The notes under the pieces: generated by a model | Seen by the model: the letters and a program-made list of their open reading frames with translations, nothing else | What the model was told of the DNA's origin: nothing | Database searches by the model: none | Shown: positions 25,970 to 34,457 of the stretch, piece after piece | How positions within the stretch are numbered: position 1 is the stretch's first letter | How the letters are laid out: the number at the start of each line of letters is the position of its first letter | Made by a program: the position numbers and the translations under genes | DNA from: Kitasatospora azatica KCTC 9699 | GTDB lineage: Bacteria > Actinomycetota > Actinomycetes > Streptomycetales > Streptomycetaceae | Length of the DNA: 64,000 nucleotides | Assembly (NCBI RefSeq): GCF_000744785.1 | Contig: NZ_JQMO01000003.1 | Coordinates: forward strand, 1,302,001-1,366,000 | Direction: 5' to 3'

Positions 25970-26953
25970 ATGGCTGTTCAGTCGGACCCGGTGCGGGTGC
26001 AATCCCCAGGGCAAGTGACGGCGGATGCGTCCCGGAAGGCACCCAGACCGTCGGCCGGCCCGGGACTGCTGAGCAAGGCCGCCCCGTACCTGCTGCTCCT
26101 GCCGGCCATCGCCGCCACGCTGGCGCTGCTGGGCTGGCCGCTGCTGAAGACGCTGCTGCTGTCGTTCCAGAACATGAACAAGCGCCAGCTGATCCAGCAC
26201 ATCACCGAGTGGAACGGCTTCGACAACTACAAGGAGCAGCTGACCAGCTCCGACTTCTGGCACACCACCGGCCGCTCGGTCGCGTTCGTGCTGGTCAACG
26301 TCGTGCTGATCATGATCGGCGGGACCCTGGTCGGCCTGCTGCTCAACAAGCTCGGCAAGAAGATGCGGCTGGTGCTGTCGGTCGGCCTGATCCTCGCCTG
26401 GGCGATGCCGTTCGTGGCCCAGGCCACCGTCTTCACCTGGCTCTTCGACTCCCGCTACGGCGTGGTCAACTGGTTCCTGGACAAGCTCGGGTGGCACGGC
26501 ATGGCCACCTTCAACTGGTACAGCACCCAGTACTCGACGTTCTTCGTGATCATCCTGCTGATCGTCTGGGGCTCGATCCCGTTCGTCGCGTTCAACATGT
26601 ACGCGGGCCTGACCACCATCCCGACCGAACTCTACGAGGCGGCCCGGATGGACGGCGCCGGCTCGTTCAAGATCTTCAGCTCGGTGATCTTCCCGAGCCT
26701 GAAGCCGTTCTTCCTGGGGACGACCTTCCTGGAGATCATCTGGGTCTTCAAGTGCTTCACCCAGGTCTTCGCCATCAACAACGGCGGCCCCGAGCGGACC
26801 ACCGAGACGCTCCCGGTCTACGCCTTCGTCGAGGGCATGGGCAACCAGCACTTCGGCGTCGCCGGCGCGATCGCGATGCTCACCATCCTGATGCTGGCCG
26901 TGGCGATGGTCTATTACTTCCGGATCATTCTGAAGCAGGAGGACGAGCTGTGA
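25970..26953 (+). CDS. dasB: DasB, ABC sugar permease (MalF type)
   Basis: 327 residues from ATG 25970. Six or so membrane helices: the first at YLLLLPAIAATLALLGWPLLKTLLLS, then the periplasmic loop and the binding-protein-dependent permease core. The EAA loop is EAARMDGAGSFKIFSSVIFPSLKP. It forms the membrane channel with DasC. No ATPase gene is in the cluster; in Streptomyces a shared MsiK ATPase normally powers such importers. The stop overlaps the dasC GTG by 4 bp. Confidence 0.93.
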   Translation: MAVQSDPVRVQSPGQVTADASRKAPRPSAGPGLLSKAAPYLLLLPAIAATLALLGWPLLKTLLLSFQNMNKRQLIQHITEWNGFDNYKEQLTSSDFWHTTGRSVAFVLVNVVLIMIGGTLVGLLLNKLGKKMRLVLSVGLILAWAMPFVAQATVFTWLFDSRYGVVNWFLDKLGWHGMATFNWYSTQYSTFFVIILLIVWGSIPFVAFNMYAGLTTIPTELYEAARMDGAGSFKIFSSVIFPSLKPFFLGTTFLEIIWVFKCFTQVFAINNGGPERTTETLPVYAFVEGMGNQHFGVAGAIAMLTILMLAVAMVYYFRIILKQEDEL

Positions 26954-27789
26954 GGCGCTCTTTCCTTGGACGCAGCTGGGCCAACGCGGTGGCGGTCGTC
27001 CTCCTGGTCTTCTTCGCCTTCCCGGTCTACTGGATGGCCTCCACGGCCTTCAAGCAGAACAACGACATCATCAGCAAGACCCCGGTCTTCCTGCCGCTGA
27101 ACGCCACCTTCGAGCACTTCAGCACCGCGACCCACGCGCCGCAGTTCTGGGACATGGTGCGCAACAGCTTCGTGGTCACCGTGACCTCGGTGCTCGCCTC
27201 GCTGGTGATCGCCACCCTGGCCTCCTTCGCGGTGGCCCGGATGAAGTTCCGCGGTCGCAAGACCTTCATCCTGGTGATCATGCTGGCGCAGATGGCGCCC
27301 TGGGAGATCATGGTCATCTCGGTGTACCTGATCGTCCGCGACAACGACATGCTCAACAGCCTGGTGCCGCTGGTCATCTTCTACATGATGATGGTGCTGC
27401 CCTTCACGATCTGGACGCTGCGCGGCTTCATCGCCGCCGTGCCCAAGGAGCTGGAGGAGTCGGCGATGGTGGACGGCTGCACCCGGCCGCAGGCCTTCGT
27501 CAAGGTGGTCTTCCCGCTGCTCGCGCCCGGTCTGATGTCGACCTCGCTGTTCGGCTTCATCACCGCCTGGAACGAGTTCCCGTTGGTCCTGGTGCTCAAC
27601 AAGGCCACCGGTCCGGGCACCGCCCAGACCCTGCCGCTCTGGCTGACCTCGTTCCAGACCACCTTCGGCGACGACTGGGGCGCCACCATGGCCGCCTCCA
27701 CCCTCTTCGCGCTGCCGATCCTGATCCTCTTCCTCTTCCTCCAGCGCAAGGCCGTCGGCGGCATGACCGCCGGCGCAGTGAAGGGCTGA
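26950..27789 (+). CDS. dasC: DasC, ABC sugar permease (MalG type)
   Basis: 279 residues, GTG start at 26950 in a GTGA overlap with dasB. Six membrane helices with the EAA loop EESAMVDGCTRPQAFVKVVFPLLAPGL and the conserved PFTIWTLRGFIAAVPKELEE before it. The C-terminal LPILILFLFLQRKAVGGMTAGAVKG is typical of MalG-type subunits. It partners DasB. The glycosidase gene starts 7 bp after its stop codon, so import and hydrolysis are co-expressed. Confidence 0.93.
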   Translation: MRRSFLGRSWANAVAVVLLVFFAFPVYWMASTAFKQNNDIISKTPVFLPLNATFEHFSTATHAPQFWDMVRNSFVVTVTSVLASLVIATLASFAVARMKFRGRKTFILVIMLAQMAPWEIMVISVYLIVRDNDMLNSLVPLVIFYMMMVLPFTIWTLRGFIAAVPKELEESAMVDGCTRPQAFVKVVFPLLAPGLMSTSLFGFITAWNEFPLVLVLNKATGPGTAQTLPLWLTSFQTTFGDDWGATMAASTLFALPILILFLFLQRKAVGGMTAGAVKG

Positions 27790-27795
27790 CGACCG

Positions 27796-29349
27796 ATGAG
27801 CATCCTCACCCCCAGCATCCTGGACAGCGACCAGCTGCACCGGGACGCGCTCACCGTCCTGCAGCCCGGCTTCGAGGGCACCGAGCCGCCGGAGTGGGTG
27901 CGCCGGCACCTGGCCGCCGGCCTCGGCTCGGTCGCGCTCTTCGGACGCAACGTCACCGACCAGGCCCAGCTGGCCGAGCTGACCCGGGCGCTGCGCGAGC
28001 AGAACCCGGACGTGCTGATCGCGATCGACGAGGAGGGCGGCGACGTCACCCGGCTGGAGGTCGGCTCCGGCTCCTCCTGGCCCGGCAACCTGGCGCTCGG
28101 CGCGATCGACGACCCGGTGCTGACCCGGGACGTGGCCCGCGAGCTCGGCCGCGCGCTGGCCGAGTGCGGGATCACCTTCAACTGGGCGCCCGCGGCGGAC
28201 GTCAACTCCAACCCGGGCAACCCGATCATCGGGGTGCGCTCGTTCGGCGCCGACCCCGAGCTGTGCGCCCGGCACACCGCCGCCTGGGTGGAGGGCCTGC
28301 AGTCGGCCGGCGTGGCCGCCTGCGCCAAGCACTTCCCCGGCCACGGCGACACCGCGGTCGACTCGCACCACGGCCTGCCGCTGATCGACGTGGACGAGGA
28401 GCTGCTGCGCTCGCGCGACCTGCCGCCGTTCCGGGCCGCGGTCGCCGCCGGGGCCAAGGCCATGATGAGCGCGCACATCATGATCCCGGCCCTGGACCCG
28501 GTCTACCCGGCCACCCTGAGCCCGGCCGTGCTGGGGCGCCTGCTGCGCGGGCCGGCCAGCGAGGGCGGCCTCGGCTACGACGGGCTGATCGTCACCGACG
28601 CCATCGAGATGGGCGCCATCGCCGACACCTACGGGATCGCGGAGGGGACGGTGCTGGCGCTCGCCGCGGGTGCCGATGCGATCTGCGTGGGTGGCGGCCT
28701 GTGCGACGAGGAGACGGTGCTGCAGCTGCGGGACGCCATCGTGGAGGGCGTCCGCTCGGGCCGGCTTCCCGCCGAGCGGCTGGCCCAGGCGGCCCAGCGG
28801 GTGCGGGAGCTGGGCAGCTGGGCCCGGCAGCGGGCGCAGGGAGCGCCGACCGAGCCGGACCTGTCGATCGGCCTGCGGGCGGCCCGTCGGGCGCTGCGGG
28901 TGACCGCCGATCCGGCCCAGCCGTTCGTGCCGGTGACGGACCGTCCGTATGTCGCCTCCTTCTCGGCGGAGTCCAACATCGCGGTCGGCGACGAGACCCC
29001 GTGGGGCCTGGCCGGCATGCTGGCCGAGCGCTTCCCGGGCACCCGCAGCCGCAACTTCGGCCCGGAGCAGGCGGCGAGCGGGCAGCTGGACGCGCTGATG
29101 GCCGAGGTGCTGGCGGAGGCCGACGGGCGACGCCTGGTGCTGGTGGTGCGTGACCTGCACCGCCACGAGTGGATGTCGGCGGCGCTGCGCCTGCTGCTGA
29201 CGGCCCGTCCGGACGCGCTGGTGGTGGAGATGGGTGTGCCGCAGGCCGAGCCGGTCGGCGCGCTGCACATCGCCACCCACGGCGCGGCCCGGGTCTGCGC
29301 CCTGGCCGCGGTCGAGGTGCTCACCGGCCAGCCGTCGGTCAGCGTCTAG
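27796..29349 (+). CDS. dasD: Glycoside hydrolase family 3 beta-N-acetylhexosaminidase (DasD/NagZ-like)
   Basis: 517 residues from ATG 27796. GH3 landmarks: LIAIDEEGGDVTRL, the NagZ-type catalytic loop KHFPGHGDTAVDSHHGLP (the His/Asp acid-base pair of GH3 N-acetylglucosaminidases), KAMMSAHIMIPALDP, and the nucleophile Asp in GLIVTDAIEMGAI. A C-terminal alpha/beta domain follows. No signal peptide is seen, so it acts inside the cell on imported chitobiose, releasing GlcNAc. This matches the dasD gene that follows dasABC in S. coelicolor. Confidence 0.9.
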   Translation: MSILTPSILDSDQLHRDALTVLQPGFEGTEPPEWVRRHLAAGLGSVALFGRNVTDQAQLAELTRALREQNPDVLIAIDEEGGDVTRLEVGSGSSWPGNLALGAIDDPVLTRDVARELGRALAECGITFNWAPAADVNSNPGNPIIGVRSFGADPELCARHTAAWVEGLQSAGVAACAKHFPGHGDTAVDSHHGLPLIDVDEELLRSRDLPPFRAAVAAGAKAMMSAHIMIPALDPVYPATLSPAVLGRLLRGPASEGGLGYDGLIVTDAIEMGAIADTYGIAEGTVLALAAGADAICVGGGLCDEETVLQLRDAIVEGVRSGRLPAERLAQAAQRVRELGSWARQRAQGAPTEPDLSIGLRAARRALRVTADPAQPFVPVTDRPYVASFSAESNIAVGDETPWGLAGMLAERFPGTRSRNFGPEQAASGQLDALMAEVLAEADGRRLVLVVRDLHRHEWMSAALRLLLTARPDALVVEMGVPQAEPVGALHIATHGAARVCALAAVEVLTGQPSVSV

Positions 29350-29387
29350 GACGTCACCCGCAGGCCCCACTGACTGCCGCTCAACCC

Positions 29388-29423
29388 GAAGGCCCCGAGA
29401 GGAATCCTCCTCTCGGGGCCTTC
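29388..29423 (+). terminator. Hairpin terminator ending the dasABCD operon
   Basis: A perfect 16-bp stem (GAAGGCCCCGAGAGGA and its complement) with a 4-base ATCC loop, 38 bp past the dasD stop. Confidence 0.92.
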
Positions 29424-29558
29424 GCGTTCCCGCGGTTCGCACCGGACTTGTCATGCCTTAAGCAGGCATTAAGGCAACCTCAAGTGACGGTGCGACAGCG
29501 GAGTGCTGATCGGTGACAACAGGTGTGCAACGGCGGGCGGCCAAGTGAACCCACGGCG

Positions 29559-29610
29559 TTGACAGCGCGTTTGGTCTAGGCCAGGCTCCAGGCACCTGGT
29601 CTGGACCACT
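29559..29610 (+). promoter_or_regulatory. Second DasR-type promoter with two dre sites, paralogous to the dasA promoter
   Basis: TTGACA (29559-29564) is followed by dre-like TTTGGTCTAGGCCAGG (29570-29585) and CCTGGTCTGGACCACT (29595-29610). Spacing, and the GCTCCAGGCA stretch between the sites, match the dasA promoter. The rest of 29350-29709 contains only the operon terminator at 29388-29423. Confidence 0.85.
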
Positions 29611-29709
29611 CATGGGCCACGAAGACCACGCAGACCACAGAACCCTTCGGTTGCCCCTGGCCCAGCCTGCCGCGGGAACACCCTCTTGCCGTCCCTCCGG
29701 GAGGATTGC

Positions 29710-31017
29710 GTGAAGCGTCAGCTCATGGCCGCGTCCGTCGTCACCGCGCTCGTCGCGGGACTGGCTGCCTGCGGGTCGTCAGGCGGGTCGGGGGCGACGG
29801 CCAACCAGTCGGTCGACCCGAAGTCGGTGACCGGGACGGTCAACATCTGGCTGATGAGCGACGCGCAGACCAGCTGGCCGGAGCTGGTGCAGCAGGTCAA
29901 CGACGAGTTCGCGGCCCAGTACCCGAACGTCACGATCAAGCTCAGCTACCAGACCTGGGCCGACAAGGTGAACAACCTGGACACCGCGATCGGTCAGGGC
30001 AAGGCCCCCGACGTGGTCGAGCTGGGCAACACCGAGACCATGAAGTACATCCTCAACGGCACCCTGGCCTCGCTCGACAAGGCCGACTTCGAGAACTCGG
30101 ACAGCTGGATCCGCGGCCTGGAGAACACCTGCACCTACAACGGCAAGCTCTTCTGCGTGCCGTACTACGCGGGCGCCCGGGTCGGCATCTACAACACCGC
30201 GATGTTCCAACAGGCCACCGGAAGCGCCGAGTTCCCCAAGACCGAGGACGACCTCAAGGCGGCCCTGGACAGGCTCCAGGCCTCCCACAAGGAGGACAAG
30301 AGCTACTCCGCGCTCTACCTCCCGGGCCCGTACTGGTACGCCGCGATGTCCTACGTGGCGGCCTTCGGCGGCAACATCGCCCGCTTCGACAGCGCCGGCA
30401 ACTGGCACGGCACCCTGGAGGACCCCAAGTCCCAGCAGGGCATCCAGCACTTCGTCGACCTGGTGAAGAAGTACAACCACGGCGATCCGACGGTCAACGA
30501 GCTGCACCAGTCGGACGTGCTCGGCAAGCAGAAGGCCGCGGTGATCTACGGCAACGGCTGGGAGGCGGCCGGTGCGGCCACCGCGCCCGGCGGCGACCCG
30601 GCGCTCAAGGACAGCCTCAAGGTGGCCGGCTTCCCCGGCCCGAACGGCAAGCCGCTGCCCAGCTTCATCGGCGGCTCGGACCTGGCGATCACCGCCAAGT
30701 CGCAGGTCACCGACGTGGCCAAGGCCTGGGTGAAGCTCTTCACCGGCACCAAGTCCGAGGCCCTGCTGGCCGCCAAGAACATCCTGCCGAACAACCTCAC
30801 CCAGCTGGGCCCGCTGCGCTCCAAGCCGGAGACGGCGGCGGCCGCCAACGCGGTGCCGGACGCCTGGTTCACCCCGCTAGCGCCGGGCTGGGCCCAGGTG
30901 GAGAAGCAGAACGTCCTGGTGAACATGCTCGACGCGATCCTGGCGGGCAAGTCCATCGACGAGGCGACCAAGGCCGCCGACGCGCAGATCAACCAGCTGA
31001 TCAACAATCAGTCGTAG
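29710..31017 (+). CDS. DasA-like lipoprotein sugar-binding protein without its own permease genes
   Basis: 435 residues from GTG 29710 with GGGAGGA upstream. The N-terminus MKRQLMAASVVTALVAGLAAC is a lipoprotein signal nearly the same as in dasA. The family 1 solute-binding fold follows (GTVNIWLMSDAQTSWPELV, YQTWADKVNNLDTAIGQGKAPDVVELGNTETMKYILNGTLASLDKADF, TCTYNGKLFCVPYYAGARVGIYN). It shares the ELGNT(Q/E)T motif with DasA. No permease genes are next to it, so it may feed DasBC or another importer. The dre pair upstream puts it under DasR. Confidence 0.85.
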   Translation: MKRQLMAASVVTALVAGLAACGSSGGSGATANQSVDPKSVTGTVNIWLMSDAQTSWPELVQQVNDEFAAQYPNVTIKLSYQTWADKVNNLDTAIGQGKAPDVVELGNTETMKYILNGTLASLDKADFENSDSWIRGLENTCTYNGKLFCVPYYAGARVGIYNTAMFQQATGSAEFPKTEDDLKAALDRLQASHKEDKSYSALYLPGPYWYAAMSYVAAFGGNIARFDSAGNWHGTLEDPKSQQGIQHFVDLVKKYNHGDPTVNELHQSDVLGKQKAAVIYGNGWEAAGAATAPGGDPALKDSLKVAGFPGPNGKPLPSFIGGSDLAITAKSQVTDVAKAWVKLFTGTKSEALLAAKNILPNNLTQLGPLRSKPETAAAANAVPDAWFTPLAPGWAQVEKQNVLVNMLDAILAGKSIDEATKAADAQINQLINNQS

Positions 31018-31067
31018 GATCGGTCGCTGACGGGGGGGCAGGCCAGCCAATCACCGGAGGTCACCGG

Positions 31068-32123
31068 ATGTCCGAGCAGCAGACCAACCTCCCCGGACGG
31101 ATCATGGCGGCCGAGATGGCCGAGCAGCCCGCTGTCCTGCAGCGGATCCTGGACGAGGGCGCGCCCCGGATCCGGGACATCGCCGCCGAGATCGCCGCCC
31201 GCGGCCCGCGCTTCGTGCTGCTGACCGCGCGCGGCACCTCGGACAACGCGGCGCTGTACGCGAAGTACCTGATCGAGGTGCTGCTCGGCAAGCCGGCCGG
31301 GCTGGCCTCGATGTCCACCACCACGGCCTACGGCGCCAAGCCCGACCTGCGGGACGTGCTGGTGATCACGGTCAGCCAGTCCGGCGGCTCGCCCGACCTG
31401 GTGGCCTCCACCAAGGCGGCCCGGGAGGCCGGCGCGGTCACCCTGGCGGTGACCAACAACCCCGCCTCGCCGCTGGCCGAGGTCTCCGAGTTCCACATCG
31501 ACGTACTGGCCGGCGCCGAGAAGGCACTGCCGGCCACCAAGACCTACACCGCCGAGCTGCTGGCGCTCTACCTCCTCGTGGAGGGGCTGCGCGGGGGCGG
31601 CACGGAGGCGGCCAAGGGGCTGCCGCAGCTGGCCGCCGCGGTGCTGGCCCGGCAGGCCGAGGTGAAGGCGCTGGCCGAGCGGTACCGGTTCGCCCAGCGG
31701 TTGGTGATCACCTCGCGCGGCTACGGCTACCCGACCGCCAAGGAGGCGGCGCTGAAGCTGATGGAGACCACCTACATCCCGGCCTCGCCGTTCTCCGGCG
31801 CGGATCTGCTGCACGGGCCGCTGGCGATGGTGGACAACGTCTCGCCGGTGATCGCGATCGTCCCGGACGGCAAGGGCGGCGAGGCGCTGCAGCCGGTGCT
31901 CGACCGGCTGCGCGGGCGCGGCGCCGATCTGATGGTGGTCGGGCAGCAGGACCAGGTGGACGCGGCCTCGGCCGGCTTCGCGCTGCCCGCCGGGGTGCCG
32001 GAGGAGGTGCAGCCGATCCTGGAGATCCTGCCGCTGCAGCAGCTCGCCTACGAGATCACCATCGCCCGCGGCCAGGACCCGGACGCGCCGCGGGCGCTCG
32101 CCAAGGTCACCGAGACGCACTGA
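31068..32123 (+). CDS. SIS-domain aminosugar-phosphate deaminase/isomerase (NagB-II/GlmS-like)
   Basis: 351 residues from ATG 31068 after a CCGGAGG-type site. Two SIS domains: first RFVLLTARGTSDNAALYAKYLIE and VLVITVSQSGGSPDLVASTKAAREAG, second RLVITSRGYGYPTAKEAALKLMETTYIPASPFSGADLLHGPLAMV. This is the isomerase half of GlmS without the glutaminase, as in the second-type glucosamine-6-phosphate deaminase (NagB-II/AgaS). It would turn GlcN-6-P into fructose-6-P and ammonia. In S. coelicolor a classical nagB occupies the corresponding position as I recall, so this may be a replacement. Confidence 0.82.
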   Translation: MSEQQTNLPGRIMAAEMAEQPAVLQRILDEGAPRIRDIAAEIAARGPRFVLLTARGTSDNAALYAKYLIEVLLGKPAGLASMSTTTAYGAKPDLRDVLVITVSQSGGSPDLVASTKAAREAGAVTLAVTNNPASPLAEVSEFHIDVLAGAEKALPATKTYTAELLALYLLVEGLRGGGTEAAKGLPQLAAAVLARQAEVKALAERYRFAQRLVITSRGYGYPTAKEAALKLMETTYIPASPFSGADLLHGPLAMVDNVSPVIAIVPDGKGGEALQPVLDRLRGRGADLMVVGQQDQVDAASAGFALPAGVPEEVQPILEILPLQQLAYEITIARGQDPDAPRALAKVTETH

Positions 32124-32235
32124 GCCGCACCGCACCGCACCGAGCTGGGCCGCACTGAGCCGCACCGCACCGAGCTGGGCCGCACTGAGCCGCACCGCAC
32201 CGAGCTGGGCCGCACTGAGCCGCACCGCACTGAGC
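32116..32235 (+). repeat. Three perfect 30-bp tandem repeats starting at a stop codon
   Basis: A 30-bp unit (starting CGCACCGCACCGAGCTGGGC and ending CGCACTGAGC) is perfectly repeated at 32131-32160, 32161-32190 and 32191-32220, with a 15-bp partial copy to 32235. The last ten bases of the unit also occur at 32116-32125, across the TGA of the SIS-domain gene. A 10-bp palindrome CAAGCGCTTG follows at 32235-32244. Confidence 0.9.
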
Positions 32236-32435
32236 AAGCGCTTGGAAAGCACTACGGGCCACGGCGCCGACGCGGGACCCTCAACCCACGTGGCACCGCA
32301 GCCCGGAGCTGTCGTCGGCCGCCTTGGTGTGGCGCTGGAACTGTGCGGGGTCCCGGTGCGTCGGCGGCCGACCGTGGAGCGACCGCGCGCGGTCAGGGCA
32401 GTTGCGCGGGTGGTCGTTCCTTGGTGCGCCTCCAT

Positions 32436-32492
32436 TGTGGACTAGACCAATCTGGGTTGTCCAGAAGTAGCTCCACATTGGTCTGGACAACC
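32436..32492. promoter_or_regulatory. dre-like sites and an 11-bp inverted repeat before the sensor kinase gene
   Basis: TGTGGACTAGACCAAT (32436-32451) and ATTGGTCTGGACAACC (32477-32492) both resemble DasR sites. The second is also one arm of a perfect inverted repeat GGTTGTCCAGA/TCTGGACAACC (32455-32465, 32482-32492). The region ends 42 bp before the kinase start, so it may control that gene. The remaining 32124-32533 interval holds the tandem repeats and no gene. Confidence 0.6.
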
Positions 32493-32533
32493 AAGATCGC
32501 GCCCCGCGGCCTCAACTTGGCTACGCTCGCGGT

Positions 32534-34051
32534 GTGCCCTCGTTGAACGAACTCGTCCGCCGCCACACCACCCTCACCGGTGCCGACGTGGAATGGCTCC
32601 ACCTGCTGGTCTCGGAGTGGCAGCTGCTCTCCGACCTATCCTTCGCCGACCTGGTGCTGTGGATCCCCACCTGGGACGGCATCCGGTACGTCTCGGTGGC
32701 CCAGATGCGGCCCAATACCGGGCCCACCTCGTACCAGGACGACATGGTCGGCCACCTGGTCCCGCGCGGCCGCCGGCCGCTGCTGGACGCCGCCTTCGAC
32801 GAGGGCCGGATCGTCCGCGAGGGCGATCCGGAGTGGCGCGAGGAGGTGCCGGTCCGGGTCGAGTCGATCCCGGTCCGGCGCGAGGGCCGGGTACTCGGAG
32901 TGATCGCCCGCAACACCAACCTGCTCACCGTGCGCACCCCGAGCCGGCTCGAGCTCACCTATCTGCAGAGCGCCTCGGACCTGGCCCAGATGATCGCTGC
33001 CGGAACGTTTCCCTACCCGGGCGAGCAGGTCGACATGGATGCCGCCCCCCGGGTCGGCGACGGCCTGATCCGGCTGGACGCCGACGGCATCGTCACCTAC
33101 GCCAGCCCCAACGCGCTCTCCGCCTACCACCGGCTCGGCCTGACCACCGATCTGGTGGGTGGTCACCTGGGGCGCACCACCGCCGAGTTGGCGCCCCCGT
33201 CGCGCAACGCGGTGCACGAGGCGCTGGTCAAGCTGGCCAGCGGCTGGGCGCCCCGGCAGACCGAGGTGGAGGCGCAGGGCGGGGTGGTGACCCTGCGGGC
33301 CATCCCGCTGAAGCCCAAGGGCGTGCACACCGGTTCGCTGGTGCTGGCCCGGGACGTCACCGAGCTGCGGCGCCGGGACCGGGAGTTGATCACCAAGGAC
33401 GCCACCATCCGGGAGATCCACCACCGGGTGAAGAACAACCTGCAGACGGTGGCCGCGCTGTTGCGGCTGCAGTCGCGCCGGCTCGGCGACGACTCGGCCC
33501 GGGCCGCGCTGGACGAGGCGGTGCGCCGGGTCGGCTCGATCGCCATCGTGCACGAGACGCTCTCGCAGACGCTGGACGAGCAGGTGGCCTTCGACGAGAT
33601 CGCCGACCGGGTGCTGGCGATGGTGATGGAGCTGTCCCAGGACGGTCAGGTGACCACCCGGCGCAGCGGCAGCTTCGGCATCCTGTCGGCCGAGGTGGCC
33701 ACCCCGCTGGCGATGGTCCTCACCGAGCTGCTGCAGAACGCGCTGGAGCACGCCTTCGGTCCGAAGGCGGCCGGCAACCTCTCGGTCAGCGCGCTGCGCG
33801 GCCGGGCGCCGGCCACCGGCAAGGGCTGGTCGGACAGTTGGACGGGCGGCGAGAAGCCGGAGGAGTACCTGCTGATCACCGTGCAGGACGACGGTCGCGG
33901 GATGCCCGAGGACTTCGACCCGCAGGAGGACGGCAACCTCGGACTGCAGATCGTCCGCACACTGGCCACGGGGGAGTTGGGCGGCACCTTCGACATGGTC
34001 GCGGCGCCGGGCGGCGGGACCAAGGTGGTGCTGGAGATCCCGGTCAGATAA
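32534..34051 (+). CDS. PdtaS-type sensor histidine kinase (HisKA_2)
   Basis: 505 residues from GTG 32534. An N-terminal GAF-like sensor region (SFADLVLWIPTWDGIRYVSVAQMRPNTGPTSYQDD) and a PAS-like region (GLIRLDADGIVTYASPNALSAYHRLG) come first. The HisKA_2 box follows, with the phosphate-accepting His near residue 297 (EIHHRVKNNLQTVAALLRLQSRR), then an HATPase domain (VLTELLQNALEHAF, VQDDGRGMPEDFDPQEDGNLGLQIVRTL). No membrane helices, so it is cytosolic. PdtaS kinases normally signal to an ANTAR-domain antiterminator; no partner gene is nearby. dre-like sites lie upstream. Confidence 0.9.
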   Translation: MPSLNELVRRHTTLTGADVEWLHLLVSEWQLLSDLSFADLVLWIPTWDGIRYVSVAQMRPNTGPTSYQDDMVGHLVPRGRRPLLDAAFDEGRIVREGDPEWREEVPVRVESIPVRREGRVLGVIARNTNLLTVRTPSRLELTYLQSASDLAQMIAAGTFPYPGEQVDMDAAPRVGDGLIRLDADGIVTYASPNALSAYHRLGLTTDLVGGHLGRTTAELAPPSRNAVHEALVKLASGWAPRQTEVEAQGGVVTLRAIPLKPKGVHTGSLVLARDVTELRRRDRELITKDATIREIHHRVKNNLQTVAALLRLQSRRLGDDSARAALDEAVRRVGSIAIVHETLSQTLDEQVAFDEIADRVLAMVMELSQDGQVTTRRSGSFGILSAEVATPLAMVLTELLQNALEHAFGPKAAGNLSVSALRGRAPATGKGWSDSWTGGEKPEEYLLITVQDDGRGMPEDFDPQEDGNLGLQIVRTLATGELGGTFDMVAAPGGGTKVVLEIPVR

Positions 34052-34457
34052 GCCCCGGGAGAAGGTTCGCGGAGCGACCTTCGCGGAGAAGGTGCCACGG
34101 AGAGGGTGCACAGAGAGAGAAACGAGACCCTGCCGACCGGGGGGGGAGGGTCGGCAGGGCCTCTCAACCCGTTCCGGCCGTCGGGGGGAGTCGGTCGGAA
34201 CGGGGGCTCTGTGTTGCGGTCTGTCGTCGGCCGACGAGGGTCGGCCTGCGGCAGTCGCAGGCGGGTCGCCCGCCCCGTCATATTGCGTACGGTGAGCGTC
34301 CCAGGTCCACGATATTGCTCTGCGTGAACAGTGGCAAGTGTCGCGACCGAGTCGGAAGGCTTCGACGGAGTGGCGGTCGAAGCCTGTGATCATGTGTTGA
34401 TCGGTACTACGTGATCGGTACTACTGGGGTGTTGCAAGTGAAGCGAGGTGACTCGCT
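34052..34457. other. Convergent intergenic region, several hairpins, no gene
   Basis: Gap between the convergent sensor kinase and wblE genes. Besides the main terminator at 34128-34159 there is a second hairpin, CCCGTTCCG/CGGAACGGG (34168-34176, 34196-34204), and short repeats of gcggagcgacc/cttcgcggag. No ORF with convincing codon use is seen. Confidence 0.6.
34128..34159. terminator. Hairpin terminator between convergent genes
   Basis: An 11-bp perfect stem CCCTGCCGACC/GGTCGGCAGGG with a 10-base G-rich loop, between the kinase stop (34051) and the wblE stop (34458). It probably serves both strands. Confidence 0.75.

Noticed and set aside
26914..29454. 846-residue minus-strand frame opposite dasC and dasD
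   Set aside because: No motif, biased Arg/Gly/Gln composition, covers two well-supported genes on the other strand.
32131..32220. 30-bp repeats considered as a CRISPR array
   Set aside because: Units are directly adjacent without spacers, so it is a plain tandem repeat.
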